Source of the DNA: Phycisphaerales bacterium UBA2396
GTDB lineage: Bacteria > Planctomycetota > Phycisphaerae > Phycisphaerales > UBA1924
Assembly: GCA_002343325.1 (NCBI GenBank)
Contig: DDSG01000053.1
Location: 1,340-15,300 of the forward strand
Reading direction: 5' to 3'
Length of the DNA stretch: 13,961 bases
Part shown: positions 7,111-13,878 of the stretch, one piece after another
Numbering within the stretch: position 1 is the first letter of the stretch
Layout of the letters: each line of letters opens with the position of its first letter
Notes under the pieces: model-generated
Seen by the model: only the letters and a program-made list of their open reading frames with translations
The model's database searches: none
What the model was told of the DNA's origin: nothing
Made by a program: the position numbers and the translations under genes

Positions 7111-8688
7111 ATGTCCAAGTCGTTCGGCAGGTCGTTCGGGTTGTTGAGCATGCATGTGGCGGCGGGTCTGGCGGCGGCGCTGCTGGTGGGCGGCTGCACG
7201 CAGCAGAAGGCCGAGCCCGCGCCGGCTCCGGCGGAAACCAAGCCGGCCCCGGCGAAGGCGGAGGCCAAACCGGCCCCGGCTCCGATGGCGGCGAACAACG
7301 GGGTTCAGTACTTCCCGACGGGCCGTCGTGAGAGCTCGGCGATCGCGGTTGAGAAGATCGCGCCGGCCGAGGTGTCGGTGGCTCAGAAGTTCGACTACAC
7401 GCTGCGGGTGACGAACCTGACGGGCGGGGCGCTCGAGAACGTGGTGGTGACGGACACGATCGACGCGGGCTTCAAGATGGCGTCGTCGAACCCGCAGGGG
7501 ACGTACGACCAGCGTACGCGTCAGCTCGCGGTGTCGCTGGGCAAGCTGAACGCCGGCGAGACGCGGAACGTGACGATCACGGGCGAGGCCGCGGGGACCG
7601 GGAGCCTGGTGAACTGTGCGACGGTGGTGTACAGCCTGCCGCTGTGCGTGACGACGAAGGTCGTTCAGCCGGCGCTGGCGATCACGAAGACGGCGCCGGC
7701 CGAGGTGCTGCTGTGCGAGAACATCCCGGTGAAGATCGTTGTGACGAACAACGGCACGGGCCCGGCGACGAACGTGTCGGTGAGCGATCCGTTCCCGGCG
7801 GGTCTGACGACGCTGGACGGGAAGGGGAGCTTCGAGCAGAAGGTTGACATGCTGGCGGCGGGCGCCAGCCGCGAGTTCAACGTGGTGCTCAAGGCGAACA
7901 AGGCCGGGAAGTTCGACAACGTCGCGAACGCGACGGCGGACGGGAACCTCAAGGCGTCGTCGGCGACGACGTCGACGGTTGTTCGCCAGCCGGTGCTGAC
8001 GATCAAGGCGACGTGCGGCGGGACGATCCTGATCGGCCGCAACACGACGACGAAGTTCGAGGTGTGCAACACGGGCGACGGTCGCGCGGCGAATACCGTG
8101 GTGACGGCGCCGGTGCCGGCCGGTGCGAAGTTCGTGTCTGCTGACAACGGCGGCGTGCTGCAGGGCAACACGGTTGTCTGGAATCTCGGCACGCTGAACG
8201 GGAAGGACTGCAAGACCCTCTCGATGACGGTGCAGTCGACGGGCGCGGGCCAGCTCGCGTTCTCGGCGAACGCCAAGGCGGACTGCGCCACGGCGGTTGA
8301 CGCGAACTGCACGACGGGCGTCCAGGGCGTGCCGGACATCGGGACGCTGGTGACGGACGGCGACGGCGTGGTGCTGGTTGGCGACAACCACACCTACACC
8401 TGCGAGGTCAAGAACCAGGGCCAGGTTGACCTGACCGACGTCAAGATGACGATCACGCTGCCCGAGGGCCTGACGTTCGTCAGCGCGGGCGGGATCGCCA
8501 ACCCGACGGTCGCCGGCAACAAGCTGACGTTCAACGTGGGCACGGTCGGCGTCGGCAAGACGGTGGCCTTCACGTTCGTCGGCAAGGCCAGCAAGTCGGG
8601 CGAACTCCTGGTCATCGGCGAGACGACGGCCAAGGAGATCAAGACCCCGGTCCGCGACGACGAGCTGACGGTCTTCGTCGATCGGTAA
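7111..8688 (+). CDS. DUF11/OmcB-like repeat lipoprotein with spaced cysteines
   Basis: The 525-residue protein starts with a signal peptide ending in LVGGC, so Cys29 is probably lipidated. A Pro/Ala/Lys/Glu linker (about 30-70) would span the cell wall. Four Ig-like DUF11 repeats of roughly 110 residues follow, at about 76-188, 188-295, 295-409 and 410-525, each with a [YV]-x-[VF]-x-[VN]-x-G core such as VTNNGTGPATNVSVSDPFPAGL. Nine cysteines are spread through the repeats, in positions that recall chlamydial OmcB, the disulfide-linked outer-envelope protein. The likely role is structural, in a crosslinked envelope layer; this is inference. The ATG at 7111 has a strong purine-rich ribosome binding site and gives the signal peptide. 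The gene is monocistronic, with its own leader and terminator. Codon choice changes in the last repeat. Confidence 0.85.
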   Translation: MSKSFGRSFGLLSMHVAAGLAAALLVGGCTQQKAEPAPAPAETKPAPAKAEAKPAPAPMAANNGVQYFPTGRRESSAIAVEKIAPAEVSVAQKFDYTLRVTNLTGGALENVVVTDTIDAGFKMASSNPQGTYDQRTRQLAVSLGKLNAGETRNVTITGEAAGTGSLVNCATVVYSLPLCVTTKVVQPALAITKTAPAEVLLCENIPVKIVVTNNGTGPATNVSVSDPFPAGLTTLDGKGSFEQKVDMLAAGASREFNVVLKANKAGKFDNVANATADGNLKASSATTSTVVRQPVLTIKATCGGTILIGRNTTTKFEVCNTGDGRAANTVVTAPVPAGAKFVSADNGGVLQGNTVVWNLGTLNGKDCKTLSMTVQSTGAGQLAFSANAKADCATAVDANCTTGVQGVPDIGTLVTDGDGVVLVGDNHTYTCEVKNQGQVDLTDVKMTITLPEGLTFVSAGGIANPTVAGNKLTFNVGTVGVGKTVAFTFVGKASKSGELLVIGETTAKEIKTPVRDDELTVFVDR

Positions 8689-8726
8689 GGATCCGCCCTT
8701 CGGGGCCGATCTCTGACTGAGAACCA

Positions 8727-8764
8727 CCGGGCGGGCCTTTGCGGGCTCGCCCGGCTTTCTTTTT
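8727..8764 (+). terminator. Rho-independent terminator after the DUF11 lipoprotein gene
   Basis: An 11-base stem (8727-8737 with 8744-8754, one G-U pair) and a 6-base loop are followed by CTTTCTTTTT. It starts 38 bases after the stop codon and separates this gene from sthA. Confidence 0.9.
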
Positions 8765-8786
8765 CAAGCCCGCGGGGGCGTCGGTC

Positions 8787-8795
8787 TGATAGCCT
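8787..8795 (+). promoter_or_regulatory. extended -10-like box TGATAGCCT directly before sthA
   Basis: TG, one base, then TAGCCT (TAnnnT) ends only seven bases before the sthA ATG at 8803, and there is no ribosome binding site in between. This spacing is the hallmark of leaderless transcripts known from Actinobacteria and Deinococcus. Confidence 0.5.
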
Positions 8796-8802
8796 TGTCA
8801 CC

Positions 8803-10218
8803 ATGCGTCATTACGACCTTTGCGTGATCGGGAGCGGACCGGCGGGACAGCGGGCGGCGATCCAGGCGTCGAAGCTGGGACGGCGGGTCTGCGTGATCGA
8901 GCGTCGCGACGTGGTGGGCGGGGTGGCGATCAACACGGGAACGATCCCGAGCAAGGCGATGCGGGAGGCGATCCTGCGTGCGGACGGCCACGGGAACGCG
9001 ATGCCGGCGATCCAGGATTTCTTTGCCGCCCGCAACGCACTGTTCACGAGCGTGCTCGCCTCGTGCCAGCAGGTGATCAAGGCGGAGGTGGAGCTGACAC
9101 GCGGGCATTTCGCTCGCAACGGCGTGGACGTGATCAACGGGCTGGGGCAGTTCCGTGACGCGAGGACGATCGACGCTGTGGGCCCGCACGCGACGACGAC
9201 GGTCACGGCGGACCACGTGCTGATCGCGGTGGGGACGAACCCGGCGAAGCCCGAGGGACTTCCCTTTGACGGGAAGCACGTGATCACGAGCGACGAGCTG
9301 CTGAACCTGCCGTATCTCCCCCGGACGATGATCGTGGTCGGGGGCGGGGTGATCGGGACGGAATACGCCTCGATGCTGCAGGCGCTTGGGGTGAAGGTGA
9401 CGCTGATCGAGGGTCGGCCTCGGCTGCTTGAGTTCATCGATGCGGAGTTGATCGAAGCGCTGCAATATCACCTGCGGAACAACGGGATGACGCTGCGGCT
9501 GGGGGAAAAGGTGATCCGCGCCGATCTTGTGGACCCCATTGGGAATGTCAAGACGGCGGGAGGGTCGCAGGTCGAGGCGGTGCTCGAGAGCGGGAAGGCG
9601 ATCCGGGCGGATTGCCTGCTCTACGCGATCGGTCGGCAGGGGGCGACGGAGGGGCTCAACCTACAGGCGGCGGGGCTCTCGGCGGACAATCGCGGGCGGA
9701 TCAAGGTGAACGGGGCGTACCAGACGTCGGTGCCGACGATCTACGCGGCGGGAGACGTGATCGGATTCCCGGCGCTGGCGAGCACGAGCATGGAGCAGGG
9801 GCGGCAGGCCGCGTGCCACATGTTCGGGGAGCGGTTTGAGCGGGTGGAGGAGACGCTGCCTTATGGGATTTACTCGATCCCTGAAATCTCGATGGTCGGG
9901 TGGACGGAGGAGCGTCTGACGGCGGAGGGGATCCCGTACGAGGCGGGGATTGCGCACTACCGCGAGATCGCACGCGGGCAGTTGCTGGGTGACGAGATCG
10001 GGATGCTCAAGCTGCTGATCCACCAGGAGTCGCACACGGTGCTGGGCGTTCACATCATCGGGACGGGCGCGACGGAGCTGGTGCACATCGGGCAGCTTGC
10101 CGTGGCGCTCAAGGCGACGGTGGAGCACTTCGTGAACACGGTGTTCAACTATCCCACGCTGGCGGAGTGCTACAAGGTGGCGGCGTTCAACGCGCTGAAC
10201 AAGCTTCGCGCGGTGTGA
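8803..10218 (+). CDS. sthA: soluble (Si-specific) NAD(P)+ transhydrogenase
   Basis: The 471-residue flavoprotein passes hydride between NADPH and NAD+ in the cytosol. It has the FAD-binding GSGPAGQ (10-16), the second dinucleotide site VVGGGVIGTEYA (178-189), AAGDVIG (315-321) and the C-terminal dimerisation domain ending in FNYPTLAECYK (448-458). In dihydrolipoamide dehydrogenases the segment GGTCLNVGCIPSK carries the redox disulfide; here it reads GGVAINTGTIPSK (39-51), with both cysteines absent and the GTIPSK typical of SthA. The HPT of disulfide reductases is NYPT, also as in SthA. Length is normal for the family. The ATG at 8803 fits the N-terminal strand and lacks a ribosome binding site. 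An MFS gene follows after 25 bases. Confidence 0.95.
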   Translation: MRHYDLCVIGSGPAGQRAAIQASKLGRRVCVIERRDVVGGVAINTGTIPSKAMREAILRADGHGNAMPAIQDFFAARNALFTSVLASCQQVIKAEVELTRGHFARNGVDVINGLGQFRDARTIDAVGPHATTTVTADHVLIAVGTNPAKPEGLPFDGKHVITSDELLNLPYLPRTMIVVGGGVIGTEYASMLQALGVKVTLIEGRPRLLEFIDAELIEALQYHLRNNGMTLRLGEKVIRADLVDPIGNVKTAGGSQVEAVLESGKAIRADCLLYAIGRQGATEGLNLQAAGLSADNRGRIKVNGAYQTSVPTIYAAGDVIGFPALASTSMEQGRQAACHMFGERFERVEETLPYGIYSIPEISMVGWTEERLTAEGIPYEAGIAHYREIARGQLLGDEIGMLKLLIHQESHTVLGVHIIGTGATELVHIGQLAVALKATVEHFVNTVFNYPTLAECYKVAAFNALNKLRAV

Positions 10219-10229
10219 GACAAGGGGGA

Positions 10230-10235
10230 TAGGAT
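10230..10235 (+). promoter_or_regulatory. -10-like box TAGGAT directly before the MFS gene
   Basis: TAGGAT within GATAGGATC ends eight bases before the GTG start at 10244, again without a ribosome binding site. The arrangement mirrors that before sthA and would give a leaderless mRNA, in addition to any read-through from sthA. Confidence 0.45.
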
Positions 10236-10243
10236 CGCCCCCG

Positions 10244-11590
10244 GTGCGACGCGGACCATCCAGACTCAGACGAGATCTCCGGTCGTGCACGCTCGACGGG
10301 ATGCTGTACACCGTGATGGTCGGGCTTGGGCAGGAGTTTCTGCCGAAGCTGGCGGTGGAGCTCGGGCTTTCGGACGCGGCGGTGGGGTTGATCGTGCCGC
10401 TGCCCATGCTGCTGGCGGCGGTCGTGCAGCAGGCTTCGCCGTTTCTGGTGATGCCGATGGGCGGGTATCGGCGGTTCGTGGCGTGGACGGCGGGGTGGCA
10501 GGCGGTGACGTTTGTGCCGCTGGTGCTGCTGTGTCTGGCGTCGCCGTGGCTGAAGTCGTCGGTTGAGCCGGAACTGCGGGCGGTGGTGCTGTATCTGATG
10601 GTGACGCTGTTCTGGAGCGGGGCGATGCTGGGGGCGCCGGCGTGGATGGCGCAGGTGGGGATGATGATCCCGGCGCGGATCCTGCCGCGGTACTTCGGGC
10701 GGCGGACGGTGCTGCTGAACCTGACGCTGCTGCTGTCGCTGCTGGGAGGCGGGTGGCTTCTGCGGCAGGCGTCGGGGAGCGGGGCGTGGCTCGGGCAGAT
10801 GCCGGTGCACGTGATGCTGGCGGTGATGTTCACGCTGGCGGGGATCGCGCGGGTGGGCTCGGCGTACTACCTGTCGAAGTACAGCGAGGTGCCCGACGCG
10901 CCGCCCCCGACGATCGTGCCGCCGGGGAGGCTGATCGAGCGGCTGGGGCGGACGCACGACGGGCGTGCGATGACGTTCATGCTCGCGATGCAGGCGGCGA
11001 TGTGGCTGAGCTTTCCGTTTTTCAGCCCCTACATGCTGCGGCAGATCCCCGTGGCGGACGAGCAGGAGCGGACGATGGTGTTCGGGGGGCTTCTGGCGGC
11101 GTTTTTCTTCGGGAAGATGATCGCGCCGGAGCTGACGGGTCGGCTGATCTCGCGGGTGGGTGTGATTCCGGCGTCCTGGATCGCAAGCGTGATGCTGGTG
11201 CCGGTGCCGCTGCTCTGGCTGGTGTCGGACTCGCTGGTCTGGCTGATCGTGGCGCAGGTGTTCAGCGGGGCGGCGCTGGCGTCGTACGAGCTGTGCACGA
11301 TGATGATGCAGCTTGCGCACGTGCGTGAGCGCGAGCGGGCGAGCGTACTGGCACAGTTCTTCCTGGCGATCCAGGCGGCGGGGCTCGGGGGCGCGATGGC
11401 GGGCGGGATGCTGCTGGGCGGTTCACCCGGGCGGGATGACTACGCGGCGGCGTTCGGGGTTTCTGCGGCGGCCCGAGCAGGGTGCCTGCTCCTGCTGCTT
11501 CGGCTGAGCGGATCGGGCTCGCGGCGGCGCGTCATGGTGCGAGGAGAACCGAGCACGGGCGAGGGCATCGCGAGCGAGCGCAGACGCTAA
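10244..11590 (+). CDS. MFS transporter
   Basis: The 448-residue inner-membrane protein has about twelve hydrophobic segments in two groups of six. The first six lie at roughly 20-40, 45-70, 80-100, 112-134, 160-178 and 188-210; six more follow from about 245, after a charged loop with RLIERLGRTHDGRA. The opening with STLDG-like CTLDGMLYTVMVGLGQEFLP is typical of a group of uncharacterised MFS carriers found in planctomycetes. The substrate cannot be told. A C-terminal Arg/Ser/Gly-rich tail of about 30 residues is probably cytosolic. GTG 10244 is taken as the start, as it gives a basic N-terminus before the first helix; the next in-frame starts would cut into helix 1. The gene may share an operon with sthA. 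No terminator is evident after it. Confidence 0.88.
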   Translation: MRRGPSRLRRDLRSCTLDGMLYTVMVGLGQEFLPKLAVELGLSDAAVGLIVPLPMLLAAVVQQASPFLVMPMGGYRRFVAWTAGWQAVTFVPLVLLCLASPWLKSSVEPELRAVVLYLMVTLFWSGAMLGAPAWMAQVGMMIPARILPRYFGRRTVLLNLTLLLSLLGGGWLLRQASGSGAWLGQMPVHVMLAVMFTLAGIARVGSAYYLSKYSEVPDAPPPTIVPPGRLIERLGRTHDGRAMTFMLAMQAAMWLSFPFFSPYMLRQIPVADEQERTMVFGGLLAAFFFGKMIAPELTGRLISRVGVIPASWIASVMLVPVPLLWLVSDSLVWLIVAQVFSGAALASYELCTMMMQLAHVRERERASVLAQFFLAIQAAGLGGAMAGGMLLGGSPGRDDYAAAFGVSAAARAGCLLLLLRLSGSGSRRRVMVRGEPSTGEGIASERRR

Positions 11591-11630
11591 GGGCCGGAGA
11601 AAACCCCGGGGGACGACTTCCTCAATTGGG

Positions 11631-11742
11631 TTGACAGATCTTGAGTGACCTTGATGAGGGCACCGATAGGTTAGTAGACTCACCGCTAAAGGTGAGAGTC
11701 ACTAGGGTGACTGTTGGATCTCACCGGGAAGGGTACAGTCCC
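11631..11742 (+). promoter_or_regulatory. leader of the response-regulator gene with competing hairpins
   Basis: TTGACA at 11631-11636 is a perfect -35 hexamer but has no -10 at normal spacing. TAGGTT (11667-11672) and TAGACT (11675-11680, 18 bases after TTGATG) are -10 candidates. GGTGAG (11691-11696) can pair with CTCACC upstream (11679-11684) or, as GGTGAGA, with TCTCACC downstream (11719-11725). The second option encloses a further hairpin, AGTCAC/GTGACT (11697-11712), and ends immediately before the GGGAAGGG ribosome binding site at 11726-11733. The repeats could be an RNA switch or half-sites of a DNA-binding regulator. Confidence 0.5.
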
Positions 11743-12402
11743 ATGAATGGCGCACGCCCGATATTCGTGGTCTTGGCGGATGATCACTCGCTGGTACGCG
11801 GCGCATTGACGTCGTGGCTTCGGCAGAGCGGGATCGAGGTTTTGGCGGAGGTGGGCAACGCGGACGCGGCCGTGACGGCGTGCATCCATCATTCGCCGGA
11901 CGTGGTGGTGTTGGACATCGACATGCCGGGGCTGCAGTGCTTTGACGCGGCGCGGTCGATCCGGGCGCGATGTCCCAAAACGAGGGTGCTGTTTCTGTCG
12001 GCGTTCTTCAACGACCGGTACATCGAGGATTCGCTGGCGGTGGAGGCGTCGGGGTATGTCACCAAGGGGGAGCCGCCGCAGACCGTGGTGACGGCGATCC
12101 GCGAGGTGGCGTCGGGCGGGGTGTACTTCTCGCCGGAGATCCAGGCACGGCTGGTGATCGACAGCGGCGGTGTTCGGCTGGGGAGTCGCCCTCAGACGAG
12201 ATCCAGCACGCTGACGCAGCGGGAGGTCGAGGTCCTGCGGTACATCGCGAAGGGGCTGGCCAAGAAGGAAATCGCCTCGACGATGCACTTGTCGGTCAAG
12301 ACGGTGGACAACCACTGCACGAGCCTGATGAGCAAGCTGGACATCCATGATCGGGTGGAGCTGGCGCGGTTTGCGATCCGCGAGGGGCTGGCGGAGGCCT
12401 GA
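11743..12402 (+). CDS. NarL/FixJ-type response regulator
   Basis: The 219-residue protein has an N-terminal receiver domain (about 7-125). The acidic pocket is Asp13-Asp14 (LADDH), the phosphoacceptor is Asp58 in VVVLDIDMPG, Ser86 takes the switch Thr/Ser position, and Lys108 lies in VTKGE. A linker follows, then a LuxR-type helix-turn-helix (about 157-215) with LTQREVEVLRYIAKGLAKKEIA and LSVKTVDNHCTSLMSKL. It is a complete phosphorylation-controlled transcription factor. No histidine kinase gene is nearby, so it is an orphan within this window. The ATG at 11743 follows GGGAAGGG by nine bases and places the receiver at its usual distance; the frame remains open upstream to 11641 but over the repeat-rich leader. 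Fur follows 41 bases downstream. Confidence 0.95.
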   Translation: MNGARPIFVVLADDHSLVRGALTSWLRQSGIEVLAEVGNADAAVTACIHHSPDVVVLDIDMPGLQCFDAARSIRARCPKTRVLFLSAFFNDRYIEDSLAVEASGYVTKGEPPQTVVTAIREVASGGVYFSPEIQARLVIDSGGVRLGSRPQTRSSTLTQREVEVLRYIAKGLAKKEIASTMHLSVKTVDNHCTSLMSKLDIHDRVELARFAIREGLAEA

Positions 12403-12443
12403 GAACGGTTGAAATCGGACGTTGGGGCGGGGAAGATGGCGGC

Positions 12444-12992
12444 ATGTCGAAACGGCCGGCGGGGACGCCACAGTCAGAATCACGGGGAACGGGCAAGCCC
12501 GCGGGGGCGGGGCGACCCGGGGCGAGCGCTCGTGCGGGCGAGGGAGCCTGCGTGGGCGGGTGTGGCACGGGGTGTTCGCACGGGTCGGACGATCCGGCGG
12601 CTGCGGGCGTGCGGTCGACGAAGCAGCGAGAGGCGATCCTGGGGACGATCCGCTCGGCGCCGGGGCCGATGAGCGCGCAGGAGATCCTCAAATCGGCGAA
12701 ACGCCGCAGCGCGGGGCTCGGGCTGGCGACGGTGTACCGGAACATCAAGGGGTTGTTCGAGGGAGGGCTGTTGACCGAGGTGAACGTGCCCGGGGAGCCC
12801 CCGCGGTACGAGGTGGCGGGGAAGACGCACCACCATCACTTTCTGTGCGGACGGTGCGGGACGCTGTTCGACATCCCGGGGTGTCCCGGGGATCTGTCGT
12901 CGCTGGTGCCGGCGGGTTTTTCGCTTGAGGCGCACGACCTGACGCTGATGGGGGTGTGCGCGGGGTGCAATCGGCGTCAGGGCTTGTCGTAG
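12444..12992 (+). CDS. Fur-family transcriptional repressor with N-terminal Cys/His extension
   Basis: The 182-residue protein has the Fur winged helix at about 55-122 (RSTKQREAIL, LATVYRNIKGLFEGGLL, RYE) and the metal-binding dimerisation domain after it. HHHHFLCGRC gives His129-132 and Cys135/Cys138, and VCAGC gives Cys172/Cys175, the four-cysteine structural zinc site. Such proteins repress iron, zinc, manganese or peroxide genes; the metal cannot be assigned. The first 55 residues are unusual: low-complexity Gly/Ala/Arg/Ser with Cys36, Cys40, Cys44 and His46 in CVGGCGTGCSH. The ATG at 12444 has a GGGGAAG sequence upstream; a GTG at 12609 would give a normal-length Fur without the extension, but has a weak ribosome binding site. 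The 3' end overlaps the convergent anti-sigma gene by 16 bases. Confidence 0.9.
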   Translation: MSKRPAGTPQSESRGTGKPAGAGRPGASARAGEGACVGGCGTGCSHGSDDPAAAGVRSTKQREAILGTIRSAPGPMSAQEILKSAKRRSAGLGLATVYRNIKGLFEGGLLTEVNVPGEPPRYEVAGKTHHHHFLCGRCGTLFDIPGCPGDLSSLVPAGFSLEAHDLTLMGVCAGCNRRQGLS

Positions 12993-13423
12993 ACCATCTC
13001 GACGCGGTTGCCCTTGGCGTTGTAGGAGACGCGGGTCATGTAGGCGCGGATGAGCATGAGCCCGCGGCCGGTGGTTTTTTCGATGTTCTCGTCGAGCGTG
13101 GGATCGGGGATGGTGGCGGGATCGAAGCCGGGCCCCTGGTCTTCGACGTGGATCACGACCTTGGCGGGGTCGACGGCGTATTCGACGGTGATCGGCAGGG
13201 ACGGGGGAAGGTGCTCGTGCCCGTGATGGAAGGCGTTGGCGATCGCTTCGGCGAGGGCGAGCCGGACGGCGAAGCGGGAGGCCTTGGAGTAGCCGTGGCG
13301 TTCCATGGCGTCGACGAGGGCGTTCTGAATGGCCTCGCTGAGCGCGGTGTCGTTGGGGAAGCTTGCGCGTCCCGAGTCGCCTTGCTGGGCGGCGCGATCC
13401 TGATTATCGCCGTTGATCGGCAT
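12977..13423 (-). CDS. RsbW/SpoIIAB-like anti-sigma factor (GHKL serine kinase)
   Basis: The 148-residue protein is a single HATPase domain of the anti-sigma type. The N-box is LALAEAIANAFHHG (Glu59, Asn63), the G1 box VEDQGPGFDP (Asp95, Gly97, Gly99) and the G2 box TGRGLMLIRAYM. In partner switching it binds a sigma factor, or another target, and phosphorylates the STAS antagonist encoded just upstream. No sigma factor gene is present in the window, so the target is unknown; in some planctomycetes such pairs act with PP2C phosphatases and histidine kinases. ATG 13423 follows GGGGG by about seven bases and is preferred over the GTG at 13429. The gene lies 18 bases after the STAS gene in one operon. 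Confidence 0.92.
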   Translation of the reverse strand: MPINGDNQDRAAQQGDSGRASFPNDTALSEAIQNALVDAMERHGYSKASRFAVRLALAEAIANAFHHGHEHLPPSLPITVEYAVDPAKVVIHVEDQGPGFDPATIPDPTLDENIEKTTGRGLMLIRAYMTRVSYNAKGNRVEMVYDKP

Positions 13424-13441
13424 CGCCACGACCCCCGGGGT

Positions 13442-13801
13442 TCAGGTGAAGCTCTTGAGAGCCTCGTCGGTGTTCTCATGGATCGAGAAGAGCTTGTTGA
13501 GGCGTGTGATGACGAAGACCTCGTAGATCTGCGGATCGATGTTGGCCAGGCGGAGCTGCCCCTGCTTCCCGCGGACGCGATTGTTGACGGTGATGAGGGT
13601 GCCCAGGGCGGCGGAGGAGAGGTGGTCGACGTTGGCGAAGGAGATGAGGAGCCTCGGGGCGGGCTCGGCATCGACAAGCGCGGCGATCTCTTCGCCGATG
13701 GTGGCGATGTTGGCCTCGTCGAGGATGTTGCGGTCGATGAACTCGACGATGTTGACGTTGTTCTGACGACGGACTTTGAGTCGAGAGTTGCTTGCTGCCA
13801 T
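13442..13801 (-). CDS. STAS-domain anti-sigma factor antagonist (SpoIIAA/RsbV-like)
   Basis: The 119-residue cytosolic protein is one STAS domain. It has strand NVNIVEFIDRNILDEANIA, then LLISFANVDHLSSAALGTLI with Ser62-Ser63 at the start of the helix where the regulated serine of SpoIIAA lies, then GQLRLANIDPQIYEVFVITRL. The usual DSSGLG is HLSSAALG here, so the serine is kept but the Gly after it is replaced by Ala, as in several RsbV-like proteins. Unphosphorylated, it would bind the partner kinase and release its target. The ATG at 13801 has GGAGA six bases upstream. It is the first gene of the operon with the anti-sigma factor. Confidence 0.93.
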   Translation of the reverse strand: MAASNSRLKVRRQNNVNIVEFIDRNILDEANIATIGEEIAALVDAEPAPRLLISFANVDHLSSAALGTLITVNNRVRGKQGQLRLANIDPQIYEVFVITRLNKLFSIHENTDEALKSFT

Positions 13802-13842
13802 CGTGGTCTCCCGCGACGCAGGGTGTATGCGCCGACCGATCG

Positions 13843-13855
13843 GGCTAGTTTAGCC
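13843..13855 (-). promoter_or_regulatory. palindrome overlapping a candidate -10 of the STAS/anti-sigma operon
   Basis: GGCTA, three bases, TAGCC form a perfect inverted repeat in the 77-base gap before the STAS gene. On the - strand it contains TAAACT (a TAnnnT -10 candidate), about 45 bases before the ATG. An operator over a promoter would look like this, but no -35 is clear. Confidence 0.35.
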
Positions 13856-13878
13856 TGTGTCCGGCGCGGGGCGCGGGC

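Noticed and set aside
8689..8718. Hairpin-like sequence GATCCGCCC/GGGGCCGATC just after the DUF11 stop
   Set aside because: Only short, interrupted pairing and no T-run; the real terminator follows at 8727-8764.
7012..8727. Long open frame of 571 codons antisense to the DUF11 lipoprotein gene
   Set aside because: The translation is dominated by Arg, His, Val and Leu with no fold-like pattern. The sense frame has a signal peptide, repeats, a ribosome binding site and a terminator. Long antisense frames are expected at this GC content.
8803..10218. Dihydrolipoamide dehydrogenase or another disulfide oxidoreductase
   Set aside because: Both redox cysteines are missing (GGVAINTGTIPSK) and the C-terminal NYPT matches soluble transhydrogenase.
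10187..11320. Open frame of 377 codons antisense to the MFS gene
   Set aside because: His/Arg/Gln-rich translation typical of a shadow; the sense frame has twelve plausible membrane segments.
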